DNA of 64,000 bases from Bradyrhizobium elkanii WSM2783 (lineage in GTDB: Bacteria; Pseudomonadota; Alphaproteobacteria; Rhizobiales; Xanthobacteraceae): contig NZ_AXAP01000032.1 in the NCBI RefSeq assembly GCF_000472865.1, positions 1 to 64,000 of the forward strand, in the 5' to 3' direction. The notes under the pieces were generated by a model, which ran no database searches, was not told where the DNA came from, and was given only the letters and a program-made list of their open reading frames with translations. Shown piece by piece: positions 52,509-61,455 of this stretch (the first letter of the stretch is position 1; each line of letters opens with the position of its first letter). Made by a program: the position numbers and the translations under genes.

Positions 52509-52671
52509 CGCGTTTACTCCGATGAACTTGTCGCCCGCTCTCGTCCCATGAAGTGCGCTGGAGCCGCCATCGTACCAAGGTATGGCGGCATCACGATCGG
52601 TCACATCAGCGACATCGGCGGGCATGCCTTCTGGTGCCCGGCGCAGTCTGGCTCATCAAAGCCTCGACGGC

Positions 52672-53397
52672 TCACGCATCGGCCATCTTCTTGAAGGCCT
52701 CACGGTCAAGAACCTTGACGTGGTGTCGGCCTCGCGTGGTTATGATCTTCTTCACGACGAGCGCCCGGAATGCGCGGCTGAGCGCCGGAAGGGTAATGCC
52801 GAGATAATCGGCGATGCTCGAACGATCCATCGGCAGATATATTTCCGAGATCGGCTCGTTCCGCGCAATCTGCAGGTGCTCCTGGAGCTCAAGGAACATG
52901 GCGAGCCTCTTGACCGCTCTTTTCTGGACAAGGAGAACCGCATGATGCTGCGCCTGACGCAATTCGTCGCAGAGCTTCACAATGATCTGCACGTCGAGAT
53001 TGGCGCTGCTGCTCAGAATCCGCTGCACCGACTGCAGCGGCATCTTGTAGGCGATGACGGGTGTCGTGGCCCTCGCCGTGTTGGTGTACCGCGCCTCCTC
53101 GGTCAAACCGAAGAGATCGCCGGGATAGAGAAAGGACATGACGGGCGGACCGTCGGCAAGCATCCGATACGCGGTGACGACCCCGCTTATGATGTTGAAC
53201 ACCGCATCGGCGCGGTCGCCCTGATTGTAGATCCGCTCGCCTTTCTCGAAGCGAACGATTGCAGCGATCTTTGCAAGCTGTGCGCGCTCGTCGTTGCTCA
53301 ACAATTGATGCCGGACACGCTTTTTCGGATGACCAGGCGTCCAGGGATCGGTCGCATGAATCGCGGGTCCCGCCATGCGGGTTGCGTTCGTCGGCAT
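52672..53397 (-). CDS. Crp/Fnr-family regulator (FixK-like, no iron-sulfur cysteines)
   Basis: 241 residues. A cyclic-nucleotide-binding-like domain (IVRFEKGERIYNQGDRADAV, then FLYPGDLFG) precedes the helix-turn-helix with the FNR-type motif MDRSSIADYLGITLPALSRAFRAL (Glu/Ser-Arg recognition region). No N-terminal Cys cluster, so it does not carry the FNR [4Fe-4S] sensor and resembles FixK/CooA-free types. ATG at 53397 follows AGAGGTGG. A perfect TTGATCCTGATCAA box at 53533-53546 lies in its upstream region, compatible with autoregulation or with control by another FixK/FNR protein. Confidence 0.9.
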   Translation of the reverse strand: MPTNATRMAGPAIHATDPWTPGHPKKRVRHQLLSNDERAQLAKIAAIVRFEKGERIYNQGDRADAVFNIISGVVTAYRMLADGPPVMSFLYPGDLFGLTEEARYTNTARATTPVIAYKMPLQSVQRILSSSANLDVQIIVKLCDELRQAQHHAVLLVQKRAVKRLAMFLELQEHLQIARNEPISEIYLPMDRSSIADYLGITLPALSRAFRALVVKKIITTRGRHHVKVLDREAFKKMADA

Positions 53398-53532
53398 ATG
53401 TTGTCCACCTCTTGCCATCGCCGATGAGTAGCCGATCTGCCGCGCTTCCTTTTTGATCGCCGTCAAAGAGTACCTACGTTTGCCGGCGTTGGCGCGACCG
53501 GAACTGGCCGCCAACATGCGCGCTGCACAAAT

Positions 53533-53546
53533 TTGATCCTGATCAA
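53533..53546. promoter_or_regulatory. FNR/FixK box (perfect palindrome)
   Basis: TTGAT-CCTG-ATCAA, an exact match to the FNR/FixK anaerobox. It lies about 84 bp before the 53630 gene start and 136 bp from the divergent Crp/Fnr start. Oxygen-responsive control of one or both genes is likely. Confidence 0.8.
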
Positions 53547-53629
53547 ACTTTCGCCCACCAAGGAGGCTGCCTTTTTTCAGTCGGTACGCGATAACTTTGG
53601 CGGTGATGGCGGAATGGGGAAAGCGGTCG

Positions 53630-54118
53630 ATGTCGTCGGATTCAAGTGATCCCCGCCTGACCTATGCGCAAAATATCGAACGATACCGCCGGCTCCTGAA
53701 GACCCAGTTGAGCGATGCCGAGCGGGAATTCATCGAGCGACGGATTTCCGAAGCGCATCGCGCTTACGAGACACCAACCGACAGGTTCGTCGTTCGCGCC
53801 AATATCGATCACTTCCTGAAGGCCCTGTGGGACGGCAACCTGACGCCTGAAAAACGCTCCACCATTACCAAATTGCTGATCGAGGAGCAGAACAAGCTGA
53901 GCCATGACCTGGAGCAGCTTCGGTTCGCGGAGGATCGAGCACTGGCCGGCCGCAAACGTCTCGAGCATCTCAGAAGCAAACTGAACGACCCACGATCCGA
54001 TCCGGCCAATCGATCGCAGGCAACCCGCCTGCTTGCGACAATGGAAGAAATCCAGCGGTTGCTGGAGGAGTTCTGCGAACAATTGCGCCGCAAGGTCATT
54101 GGCAGGGACGGCATCTAG
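53630..54118 (+). CDS. Helical/coiled-coil protein of unknown function, downstream of an FNR/FixK box
   Basis: 162 residues, nearly all charged alpha-helix, with heptad-like runs (KLLIEEQNKLSHDLEQLRFA at about 83-102, and LATMEEIQRLLEEFCEQLRR at the C-terminus). No membrane segment or signal peptide. No recognised domain. Three upstream starts exist (TTG 53597, GTG 53603, ATG 53606); ATG 53630 follows GGGGAAA and gives a natural MSSDSSDP N-terminus. The TTGATCCTGATCAA box just upstream suggests expression at low oxygen. Function unknown. Confidence 0.7.
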   Translation: MSSDSSDPRLTYAQNIERYRRLLKTQLSDAEREFIERRISEAHRAYETPTDRFVVRANIDHFLKALWDGNLTPEKRSTITKLLIEEQNKLSHDLEQLRFAEDRALAGRKRLEHLRSKLNDPRSDPANRSQATRLLATMEEIQRLLEEFCEQLRRKVIGRDGI

Positions 54119-54130
54119 CGACCTCGCGCC

Positions 54131-54619
54131 TCAATAAGGCTGATCGCGGATGTGCAGCATGTATAACACGCGGGAGATCATCAGCTCCCCTACCAGAAAA
54201 ATGCCGACACAGATGATGATGTCGACCCATGTCAGCGCTAGCGCATTCTGACAAACCACCAGCGGCAGAAGCGATTCCGGAATCTGGTCCAGCCCAACCG
54301 CCTGGGCGCTGGACGACAAATTGAGACGACGCTTGATGAAGCTGGAGATGATATCGCCGAGCATGGCAAGGCATGCCACCAGAGCGCCTGTGGCGACGCT
54401 TACGCCAAGCACTGGCGCGGCCGCCGCAGTGGCGGCCACGGAAAGGACGACACCTCTGATCGTCTTTGACTGACCCAGCAACGGGCGGCCATCCACGAAA
54501 TGCACCTCCGCATCCAAAGGAAACGCCAAACGGGAGCCGAATATCTTCTTGGCGATAACCGGCGTGCCGTTCGCGAAGGTCAAGAGCACGAGCGATTGCA
54601 GGATTGGCCAAAGGTCCAT
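54131..54619 (-). CDS. CDP-archaeol synthase (CarS/DUF46)-family membrane protein
   Basis: 162 residues with about five transmembrane helices. The family motif is ANGTPVIAKKIFGSRLAFPL near the N-terminus, then VDGRPLLGQSKTIRGV (DGRxxxGxxKT, about 40-56) and the GDIISSFIKRRLNL loop. In archaea CarS makes CDP-archaeol; bacterial members are known but their role is unclear and may be CDP-lipid related. The ATG at 54619 follows AGGAT. It overlaps nothing and stands alone, convergent with the 53630 gene. Assignment to the family is firm; the reaction here is inference. Confidence 0.85.
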   Translation of the reverse strand: MDLWPILQSLVLLTFANGTPVIAKKIFGSRLAFPLDAEVHFVDGRPLLGQSKTIRGVVLSVAATAAAAPVLGVSVATGALVACLAMLGDIISSFIKRRLNLSSSAQAVGLDQIPESLLPLVVCQNALALTWVDIIICVGIFLVGELMISRVLYMLHIRDQPY

Positions 54620-54854
54620 CTGAATATCCTGCGCCGGCGCACGGCAGGTCCGGTGCAAAAGGATAGACGCACCGCACCTGCCAATTCAACCTTCAGCGTT
54701 TCCACGATTTCTCGCAATCGCCTTGCGACAGGCATCGGAGCGACGACACACTGATGGCCCCTGGCGCGCCCACGGTTCGTCGCCGAGTTTGACCCGCATC
54801 AATGGTGTACCATCACAGAACCGTTAGCTTGGCGGTCTCAGCGAGGAGTCTGCC

Positions 54855-55271
54855 ATGAACGAAATTCCCCAAATTACCATTTCCTCCGCGAAGGTCGCAG
54901 CGATCCTCGCGAAGGCACGGCAGTTCGACGTCAAGGATGCGGTGACCGACCCGGAGCCCGCCTCCAACGCGAGTGACGATGCTATGCTTTCGGTCCTTGA
55001 GGATCATCGCGACGATCCCGTCAGCGGCGAACTGACGGCGATCATCCGCGGCCTGAACGAGGACGAACAGGTCGACCTGGTGACGCTTACATGGCTCGGC
55101 CGCGGCGACGGCGAACTCGAAGAGTGGGACGACCTTCGCGCGGAGGCCGCGCACGCGCACAACAAGCGCACGGCGGAATATCTCTTGGGAATGCCGTTAC
55201 TCGGTGACTATCTGGAAGAGGCCCTATCGCAATTCGGGCATTCCGCGGAGGAGTTTGAGCAGCCGCTCTAG
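54855..55271 (+). CDS. DUF3775 domain-containing protein
   Basis: 138 residues, acidic, cytoplasmic. It starts MNEIPQITISSAKVAAILAK and contains LNEDEQVDLVTLTWLGRGDG, then HAHNKRTAEYLLGMPLLGDYLEEAL, the recognisable DUF3775 signature. The family's function is unknown. Its ATG follows GAGGAGT with good spacing. The dispersed repeat (copy 4) starts right at its stop codon. Confidence 0.85.
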   Translation: MNEIPQITISSAKVAAILAKARQFDVKDAVTDPEPASNASDDAMLSVLEDHRDDPVSGELTAIIRGLNEDEQVDLVTLTWLGRGDGELEEWDDLRAEAAHAHNKRTAEYLLGMPLLGDYLEEALSQFGHSAEEFEQPL

Positions 55272-55398
55272 AGCATTTTCGGTTCTGATAGCATCAGAAC
55301 TGAAGCTCTAGATTCTTGTTTTGATGCGTTTTCTTCACGCGAACCGGTGTCCACCCTCGGATCAAGTCCGAGGGCATGCTTCGCTCGAAAACCCTCTA
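55271..55398 (+). repeat. Intergenic dispersed repeat, copy 4, with an inserted palindrome
   Basis: The same element as copies 1-3 but longer: between GTCCAC and TTCGCTCG it has an extra CCCTCGGA-TCAAG-TCCGAGGG palindrome (55354-55374) plus CATGC. The other three copies lack this segment, so a nested insertion or a distinct subtype is likely. Confidence 0.85.
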
Positions 55399-55459
55399 GC
55401 AAGGTCCGGAGAGATGCCTCAGGCACCGAAGGGCGCGACCGCATTGGATGCGCTGCCCG

Positions 55460-55825
55460 TCACTGATGTCCAGTCGCGGCAGCCTTGCGCGGGGTTGCAT
55501 TGCCGTGTCGGTTGTGATTGGAGCCATGCCGGCCGTTCGGCAACTCGATGGGCGTGTGCCGCTGCGCCTTGGCGTCGAACACCGTCACATGAAGCTTCGG
55601 ATGTCGCTTCTTGATTTCGATCGCGGCCTTCTCGGCGGCCTCGTAGCTTTCGTGCTCGGACTTCAGTTGCCGATCGACGGCAACATGAAAAGGCTTGGTG
55701 AGCGATGGCTTGACGGACTTTCGACCCGAACCTGCGACATTGTTGGCGACCGGCGTCGTTACCGGCCCGATTCGAGCCGAGAAACCGGCTTTCCGTGAGG
55801 AACCGCGTTGCTTGTTCCTGGGCAT
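55460..55825 (-). CDS. Basic protein of unknown function
   Basis: 121 residues, rich in Lys, Arg and His. It has a disordered N-terminus (MPRNKQRGSSRKAGFSARIG), a middle that could fold (FHVAVDRQLKSEHESYEAAE, KAAIEIKKRHPKLHVTVFDA) and a polar tail. The folded part looks like a small DUF2188-type domain (repeat HVxxxx..EAAExAAIE..HPKLxVxVxD), so that is a tentative call. GAAGG lies upstream of the ATG. Possibly nucleic-acid associated given its charge, which is only inference. Confidence 0.65.
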   Translation of the reverse strand: MPRNKQRGSSRKAGFSARIGPVTTPVANNVAGSGRKSVKPSLTKPFHVAVDRQLKSEHESYEAAEKAAIEIKKRHPKLHVTVFDAKAQRHTPIELPNGRHGSNHNRHGNATPRKAAATGHQ

Positions 55826-55959
55826 TGGTCGACCTTCTCGAGAACATGCCCACGTCTACGAGCGGAAACCTTCATTCAGCGCATTTCCACTATCGGGACG
55901 TTGAGCTTGGTCAATAACAACGCAAATCAGTTCCGGCGGTGCCTATCGATCTGTCCTTG

Positions 55960-57999
55960 TCAGGCGGGCGGAACGTTTCGTTCCAAATCCTCCAGCCAAG
56001 CCGCAGCGCTGGCGTCCGAGGGCGCGCGCCAATCGCCGCGGGGCGAAAGTGACCCTCCGGCCGAAACCTTGGGGCCGTTTGGCATCGCGGAACGCTTGAA
56101 CTGGCTGAACGCGAAAAATCGCCGCAGGAAGACCTCCAGCCAGCGCCTGATATCGGCAAGCGGATAGGCTTTGCGCCGGTCAGTGGGAAACGCGGCTGGC
56201 CATTCGCCCTTGGCAACGTCGTTCCAGGCATGCCAGGCGAGGAATGCGATCTTCGACGGCCGGAAGCCGAACCGAAGCGTATAGAACAGATTGAAGTCCT
56301 GCAGCTCATACGGCCCCACGGCCGCTTCCGTGCTCTGCGGGGTCTCGCCGGCCTGAACAGGTACCAGCTCGGGCGAGATCTCCGAGGCGAGAATGGCGCG
56401 CAACGTTTTTGCGACTTCATCGTCGAACTGTTCGGTCGCGATGACCCAGCGGATCAAGTGCTGGATCAACGTCTTCGGCACGCCGGCGTTGACGTTATAA
56501 TGCGCCATCTGGTCGCCGACACCATAGGTGCACCATCCGAGCGCCAGCTCGGAGAGATCGCCGGTGCCGATCACGATCCCTCCGCGATAATTGGCGAGGC
56601 GGAAGAGATAGTCGGTGCGCAGCCCCGCCTGCACATTCTCGAAGGTGATGTCATAGACCGGCTCGCCCCGCCCTGCGGGATGATCGATGTCGCGGAGCAT
56701 CTGCGTGGCGGCTGGGCGGATATCGAGCTCGCCGGCGCTCACCTGCAGCGCCTGCATCAAGGCCAGAGCATTGGCCTTGCTTTCGCTGCCGGTCGCAAAG
56801 CCCGGCAGCGTGTAGGCAAGAATGTTCGATCTCGGCAATCCGAGAAGATCGATCGCCTTGGCGGCAACGATCAGGGCGTGCGTGGAATCGAGCCCGCCGG
56901 ACACGCCGATCACGACGCGCTTGGTGCCGATGGCCCGCAGCCGCTGCACCAGGCCCGCAACCTGGATATTGTAGGCCTCGTAGCAATCCTGATTGAGGCG
57001 GCTCTGATCGCTGGGCACGAACGGGAAGCGCTCGACCTTCCTCGCAAATCCGATGTCCGTCATCGGAGGCCGCAGCGCGTAACCGATCCTCCGATAGGAG
57101 CCGGCACTCTTCTGCCTTCGATTGTCGTCGAAGGTGCTCATCAGCGAGCGCTCCTGACGCAGCAGATCCAGATCGATGTCGGCGATCGTGATCTGTCCGT
57201 CCTGCCGGAAACGCTCACCCTCCGCCAGCAGCACGCCATTTTCGAAAATGGAGGTCTGGCCATCCCAGGCCAGATCGGTGGTCGATTCCCCGATTCCCGC
57301 CGCGGCATAGACATAGGCGGCGAGGCAGCGTGCGGAGCAGGATCGCGATAAGAGATCACGCGACAGCGCCCGGCCGATCGTGATCGGACTGCCGGAGAGA
57401 TTGGCGAGCACGGTCGCTCCGGCCAAGGCAAGTTCCGATCCCGGCGTCACCGGGATCCACATATCCTCGCAGATCTCGACGCCTATGGTCAGTCCCGGAA
57501 CATCGTCGGCCTCAAAGAGCAGGTCGACGCCGAAGGGAGCGCGAACATCGCCAATTGTGATCTCCAACCCGGTCAATCCCGCGCCGGAGGCAAAGTGACG
57601 GGTTTCGTAAAACTCCCGATAGGTCGGCAGGTACGTCTTGGGAACGACGCCGAGAATGCGACCACGGTGAATGACAACAGCGCAATTGTAGATCCGCGCC
57701 CCATGACGCAGCGGTGCGCCGACGATCAGCACGGTCATCAGCTCGGCCGATGCCGCCCGGACGCTCGCCAGCCCTCGCTCCACCGCATCCAGGAGCGGAT
57801 CCTGCATGACCAGATCTTCGATCGCATAGCCGCAGAGACACAGTTCGGGAAAGACCGCTGCTGCCACCGACTGCTTGTGGCAGGCGCGGGCCGCCTCGAT
57901 GATCGCGGTCGCGTTGGCGGCCGGATCGGCGACACGGGACACCGTGACGCAGGCAGCGGCCCGGACAAAGCCGTGGCGGTAGATCGAATGGAAACTCAT
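55960..57999 (-). CDS. nadE: Glutamine-dependent NAD+ synthetase
   Basis: 679 residues. The N-terminal nitrilase-type amidase domain (about 10-280) has the triad: Glu in FPELCLCGY, Lys in VVPKTYLPTYREFYE and Cys in VEICEDMW. The C-terminal ATP-pyrophosphatase domain (about 330-640) has the P-loop VSGGLDSTHA and GTGDLSELALGWCTYG. It makes NAD+ from deamido-NAD+, ATP and glutamine. The ATG at 57999 is preceded by GGAG 5 nt upstream; the longer frame to 58035 adds no homologous residues. It stands alone. It is larger than classical alphaproteobacterial NadE (about 550 residues), matching the long type. Confidence 0.93.
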   Translation of the reverse strand: MSFHSIYRHGFVRAAACVTVSRVADPAANATAIIEAARACHKQSVAAAVFPELCLCGYAIEDLVMQDPLLDAVERGLASVRAASAELMTVLIVGAPLRHGARIYNCAVVIHRGRILGVVPKTYLPTYREFYETRHFASGAGLTGLEITIGDVRAPFGVDLLFEADDVPGLTIGVEICEDMWIPVTPGSELALAGATVLANLSGSPITIGRALSRDLLSRSCSARCLAAYVYAAAGIGESTTDLAWDGQTSIFENGVLLAEGERFRQDGQITIADIDLDLLRQERSLMSTFDDNRRQKSAGSYRRIGYALRPPMTDIGFARKVERFPFVPSDQSRLNQDCYEAYNIQVAGLVQRLRAIGTKRVVIGVSGGLDSTHALIVAAKAIDLLGLPRSNILAYTLPGFATGSESKANALALMQALQVSAGELDIRPAATQMLRDIDHPAGRGEPVYDITFENVQAGLRTDYLFRLANYRGGIVIGTGDLSELALGWCTYGVGDQMAHYNVNAGVPKTLIQHLIRWVIATEQFDDEVAKTLRAILASEISPELVPVQAGETPQSTEAAVGPYELQDFNLFYTLRFGFRPSKIAFLAWHAWNDVAKGEWPAAFPTDRRKAYPLADIRRWLEVFLRRFFAFSQFKRSAMPNGPKVSAGGSLSPRGDWRAPSDASAAAWLEDLERNVPPA

Positions 58000-58149
58000 A
58001 TGGCTCGGCTCCGTCCCGCGAGACCCAGTTTGCAAGACAACTCCCCGGCCGATGCTGCGCCGTCAAGTCATCTCAGTTAGGTCTAGTCTATTCGAACACG
58101 GCGCCTTGCCAAGCAACCGATGGCCGCGAAACGTTAACCGACGTTTGGG

Positions 58150-59805
58150 TCAAGCCTCCCGATAATCGAGCAGGATCAGCCCGACCAGGATGAATGCCAC
58201 GGGCCAGATCCAGGAGGCGATGCGGCTTGCCTTGCCGTCGAGACGGAGCTCCAGCCAGCGCGCCCATCCGGCGAGGATTCCGCATAGCGCCAGCGGCGTG
58301 TGGCTCATCTCGATCAGGAGCTGGTCCTTGATGTTAGCGATGGCATGGGAATGGGTGAGCAGCAGTGCGCCGCCGATCGCGGTGGTCAGAGGAAACACCA
58401 GCGCCGCCTTGCTGTTCCTGAGCCCGCCGACCTGCACGCGCCACTCGAACAGACCAAACACGACGATCAGCAACACGAAGATGCGATGCTGTGCGATCTC
58501 GGGATCACGCAGCGATTCGAAAAAGCCGAACTGTCCGAGCGGCCACGCCGCCTCGTCGGCACGGAAGAACAGAAACGTTGCCATCGCCAGAAAAAGCAGC
58601 GGCCAGTGCCTTGCCCACCGGCCCCAACGAAAATGCTGGATCAGGGCGAGAAAGCCGATGAGGACGACGAATATCCCCGCCCAATGGTGGTTGAATTCCG
58701 ACCAGGCGACATCCGCGGCATTGCGGGGCAGGATCGTGCCTTCGCCTGGGACATAGGCCAGCGGTGCCGTTGTCCGCTGCGCATCGGCCGCAGCAATCTT
58801 TGCCTGCAATTCCGCGACGGTGAGCTTGTCGTAATCAGGGCTTGACAGGCGGATCGGGAATTGCGGCGTGAACCGCTCGACGATCTCGGACCAGCTCACC
58901 CGGTCCTGCGCCAGATCGATGCCCGGCGGCAGCGACGTCAGGGAGGCGGCGGCAAAGAGCACAGCCGCACCGATGCCGATTTCCACTTCGGCGAACCGCT
59001 TCAGTCGGAGGATCGGCGTTGACGCATCGCGGCGCAGCCGGTCGACGGTGAAGAAGTTGAAGGCGCCCAGGGCGAGCAGCATCAGCAGCAGACAGACCTT
59101 CGCGCTTGTCATGACGCCATAGGCGGTGCCGTAGATCGCCTCGAAGGAGCCGATATAGCCGATCGACATCACGGTGCCGCCGACGAGGATGGCGCCCACT
59201 GATGCCATCGACATCACCGAATAGCGCCGCCCGATCAGCTTCCAGTCAACCGGATCTTGACAGAGGTTGAGCGCAATCAGGAAGCAAGGCAGGCCTCCGA
59301 TCCAGACCGCGGCACCGAGCATGTGCAGCCCGCCCGCGACGAGGTAGGGCCATCGCAGTTCGAGACGACTCGCCGCGTGAGTGACCGAAAGCTGCGCGAT
59401 CAAGATCACGGCGGCGAGGCCGACAAGAAAGAGAAGTCGTGACGTTGTCCACGACCTCCTTGCGAGGAGAGCAATGAGGAAGGCGCAAGCGGCGATCACG
59501 AGGTCCGCTCGTACGAAACCGGCCCCGGCCGCCTCCGCCCACGACAGCTCGAGCGTGCCGACAAGCGCGAGCGCGTTAAGTACGAGCGAGCAAAGCGTGA
59601 AGATGCCCAGGAGCAAGGAGCTGATAACAAGAAAAGTCCGGCAGTGGCTGCCAATCTTGGCGCTCTCGACGGAAAGCCAGGGCTGGAGCGGTTGCAGCAG
59701 CACAAGCAGGAAGGCAAGCGTGCCGAGCGTGAAAGTCTGGCTCGTGAGAATCAGACCCCGCAGAACGACGGACAGGTAGCCGAATATGTCGAGAAAGAGC
59801 GACAC
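58150..59805 (-). CDS. copD: CopD-family copper-resistance membrane protein
   Basis: 551 residues with about 14 transmembrane helices. The CopD core is recognisable from VAGGLHMLGAAVWIGGLPCF (about 180-199), VMTSAKVCLLLMLLALGAFN (about 250-270) and NHHWAGIFVVLIGF. CopD works with CopC in copper uptake or handling across the inner membrane. GTG at 59805 lies directly after the copC stop, so the two are one operon. A long C-terminal half beyond residue 330 contains further helices and a His-rich HTHS/MSHTPLA loop, larger than simple CopD (about 300 residues). Confidence 0.88.
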   Translation of the reverse strand: MSLFLDIFGYLSVVLRGLILTSQTFTLGTLAFLLVLLQPLQPWLSVESAKIGSHCRTFLVISSLLLGIFTLCSLVLNALALVGTLELSWAEAAGAGFVRADLVIAACAFLIALLARRSWTTSRLLFLVGLAAVILIAQLSVTHAASRLELRWPYLVAGGLHMLGAAVWIGGLPCFLIALNLCQDPVDWKLIGRRYSVMSMASVGAILVGGTVMSIGYIGSFEAIYGTAYGVMTSAKVCLLLMLLALGAFNFFTVDRLRRDASTPILRLKRFAEVEIGIGAAVLFAAASLTSLPPGIDLAQDRVSWSEIVERFTPQFPIRLSSPDYDKLTVAELQAKIAAADAQRTTAPLAYVPGEGTILPRNAADVAWSEFNHHWAGIFVVLIGFLALIQHFRWGRWARHWPLLFLAMATFLFFRADEAAWPLGQFGFFESLRDPEIAQHRIFVLLIVVFGLFEWRVQVGGLRNSKAALVFPLTTAIGGALLLTHSHAIANIKDQLLIEMSHTPLALCGILAGWARWLELRLDGKASRIASWIWPVAFILVGLILLDYREA

Positions 59806-59807
59806 GG

Positions 59808-60167
59808 CTATCGCACGGTGAACCGAATATCGCCGCGCGTGATGTGCCCGTCGACGCTCAGCACCTGCCAGCGCAGACGCCAAGCACCAGGGCTGAGACC
59901 TTTTGCCTCCGCATCCAGCGCGTCGGGTGGCGAGTCGGCCGCCGGTGCGAGCCGCTGCTCTGTCCCGCCAGCGCCGATCAGCATCACTTTCGAACGATCG
60001 CGATCAATCCGACTATTGAACTGCAGATGGATCGGCACATTGCCGGCAGGCATGACTGCGTCAGCTGCGGGCGACGACTTGATCACGATGGCGTGCGCCG
60101 TGGCCTCTTGGAGAGAAAGCAAAACAAGGAGCAGCACCGAAAACGGCAATGGAATGCTGAGTCTCAT
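59808..60167 (-). CDS. copC: CopC-family periplasmic copper-binding protein
   Basis: 119 residues. The signal peptide (MRLSIPLPFSVLLLVLLSLQ, then EATA) cleaves before HAIVIKSSP, which puts the copper-ligand His at the mature N-terminus, as in CopC. The beta-sandwich includes MPAGNVPIHLQFNSRID and the C-terminal WQVLSVDGHITRGDIRF with the second His/Asp site. It precedes copD in a two-gene operon. Length matches the family (about 120). Copper handling in the periplasm is well established for the family; expression control is unknown. Confidence 0.92.
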   Translation of the reverse strand: MRLSIPLPFSVLLLVLLSLQEATAHAIVIKSSPAADAVMPAGNVPIHLQFNSRIDRDRSKVMLIGAGGTEQRLAPAADSPPDALDAEAKGLSPGAWRLRWQVLSVDGHITRGDIRFTVR

Positions 60168-60673
60168 GCGCGGCGGCTATTGTTGAGGAGAATGCAGGTA
60201 ATCATTCACCGGTTCTCGTGACCTGGTCACTGACGTGACTGTACGAACCAGCTCAATATCGCAGTTGACCATGTGCTGGCTGAACTCGGCTTCAACTATC
60301 CACTGGTTATGGGTAAAGACCGCGTGAGCTTAGCAAGGAGCGCCAAGCCGATTGGGCGGGAAGCTCCGCTCATCATCCCAGATTCCCAAAAATGATACGG
60401 CATAGTTTTGTTATGTCAAGCGCATTCCACCCCGGCATCTGCGGCTTGAAGACGGCTAGCGCGACGCCGCTGCGCGCAGGATGTATCGCGCACCTTAAGC
60501 GGCGGTGCGTCTCGGTTACCGATGTAGCCGCTCAGTCTGCAGCACGTCATGATCCGGTAGCAGAGTTGGCTAAAATTTCGAAAGTACAGCGATCGACGAG
60601 CGGCGCACCGCAAAGCGGGGCCGAGCGTTCATGAAGAGCTCTCGTTGAGATCGAACAAGAGCCGGGTGCACGA
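60168..60673. other. Intergenic region between divergent copC and PQ-loop gene
   Basis: About 505 bp. A 13-bp palindrome GTGACC-T-GGTCAC lies at about 60218-60230 and could be a regulator site for the copC operon. An 80-residue plus-strand frame (60392-60634) has no ribosome-binding site and is not called. Confidence 0.35.
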
Positions 60674-60967
60674 ATGATGTTTTCGGATGTAACGTACTAC
60701 CTGTTTACGGTCTTCAACGCTCTGCGGGTCATTTCCTATCTGCCGCAGATCTACAGGATCGCGCATGATACCAATGGCGCCTCGGCCATTTCCTATTCGA
60801 CCTGGTTTCTGTGGACTGCCGCGAACGGATCAACGGCCGTCTACTCGTTTTCCAATCTCGGGGACATGACGCTCGGCTTGACCAACGGCTTCAACGCGCT
60901 GTGCTGTGCGATCGTCGTCGGGCTGACGGCGGTCAAGCACCGCCAATTTCAATCGCAGATCAGGTAG
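60674..60967 (+). CDS. PQ-loop / SemiSWEET-like small membrane protein
   Basis: 97 residues with three transmembrane helices, the SemiSWEET layout. The PQ motif is in YLPQIYRIAHDTNGASAISY (about 23-42), followed by STWFLWTAANGSTAVYSF and a third helix LTNGFNALCCAIVVGLTAVK. SemiSWEETs are half-transporters for sugars that dimerise; other PQ-loop proteins carry amino acids. The ATG follows GGGTG, moderately placed; a second ATG at 60677 is equally possible. No operon partner. Confidence 0.85.
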   Translation: MMFSDVTYYLFTVFNALRVISYLPQIYRIAHDTNGASAISYSTWFLWTAANGSTAVYSFSNLGDMTLGLTNGFNALCCAIVVGLTAVKHRQFQSQIR

Positions 60968-61455
60968 GGCACAAGCTGAACTGCGGGCTTGAACCAGAAA
61001 AGATGAAAACGCGACCTTCATTGCGGATACACCAAATGAAGGGGGAGGTGATTCCATCGACCGGCAGCTAGCGAGGCAACAGACCCTATAGCGTGCCACT
61101 ACGAAAGCATTCGGTATATATTTTCTTTGAATCCCATCTCCCTACGTTACCATCCATAAGTTGTGCAACCCGATTGTCCGCGCGACCACCCTAAAGGGTA
61201 GTGGTATATCATCGGCGATGATCTAAAGTTGTTCGCTGAATAGCGCCAACCGAAGCACTCAAGCGCAACGACCTTACAAAGTTCTCCGGCTCCCGGCGAC
61301 GCAAGTCGCCGAACAGAAGGATTGTGCCGATGACCTTCCGGTTTCTCGCAAGTGGCGCCGCGGCGTCGGAGACACTCGCGGCGACGGCGTTTTCTTAAAC
61401 TGCAACAGATACGTCGCCTCAGCGTCTGAGGCTGGCACGCGACTGGAGAACTGCG
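60968..61455. other. Intergenic leader region of the serine hydrolase gene
   Basis: About 490 bp. It contains a 22-residue reading frame at 61330-61398 (MTFRFLASGAAASETLAATA) with AAGGA 8 nt before its ATG, ending about 60 nt before the hydrolase. It could be a leader peptide or chance. An imperfect palindrome CCACCCT..AGGGTAGTGG is at about 61185-61203. No other gene seen. Confidence 0.35.

Noticed and set aside
60392..60634. 80-residue plus-strand frame upstream of the PQ-loop gene
   Set aside because: No ribosome-binding site and no protein-like pattern; probably non-coding.
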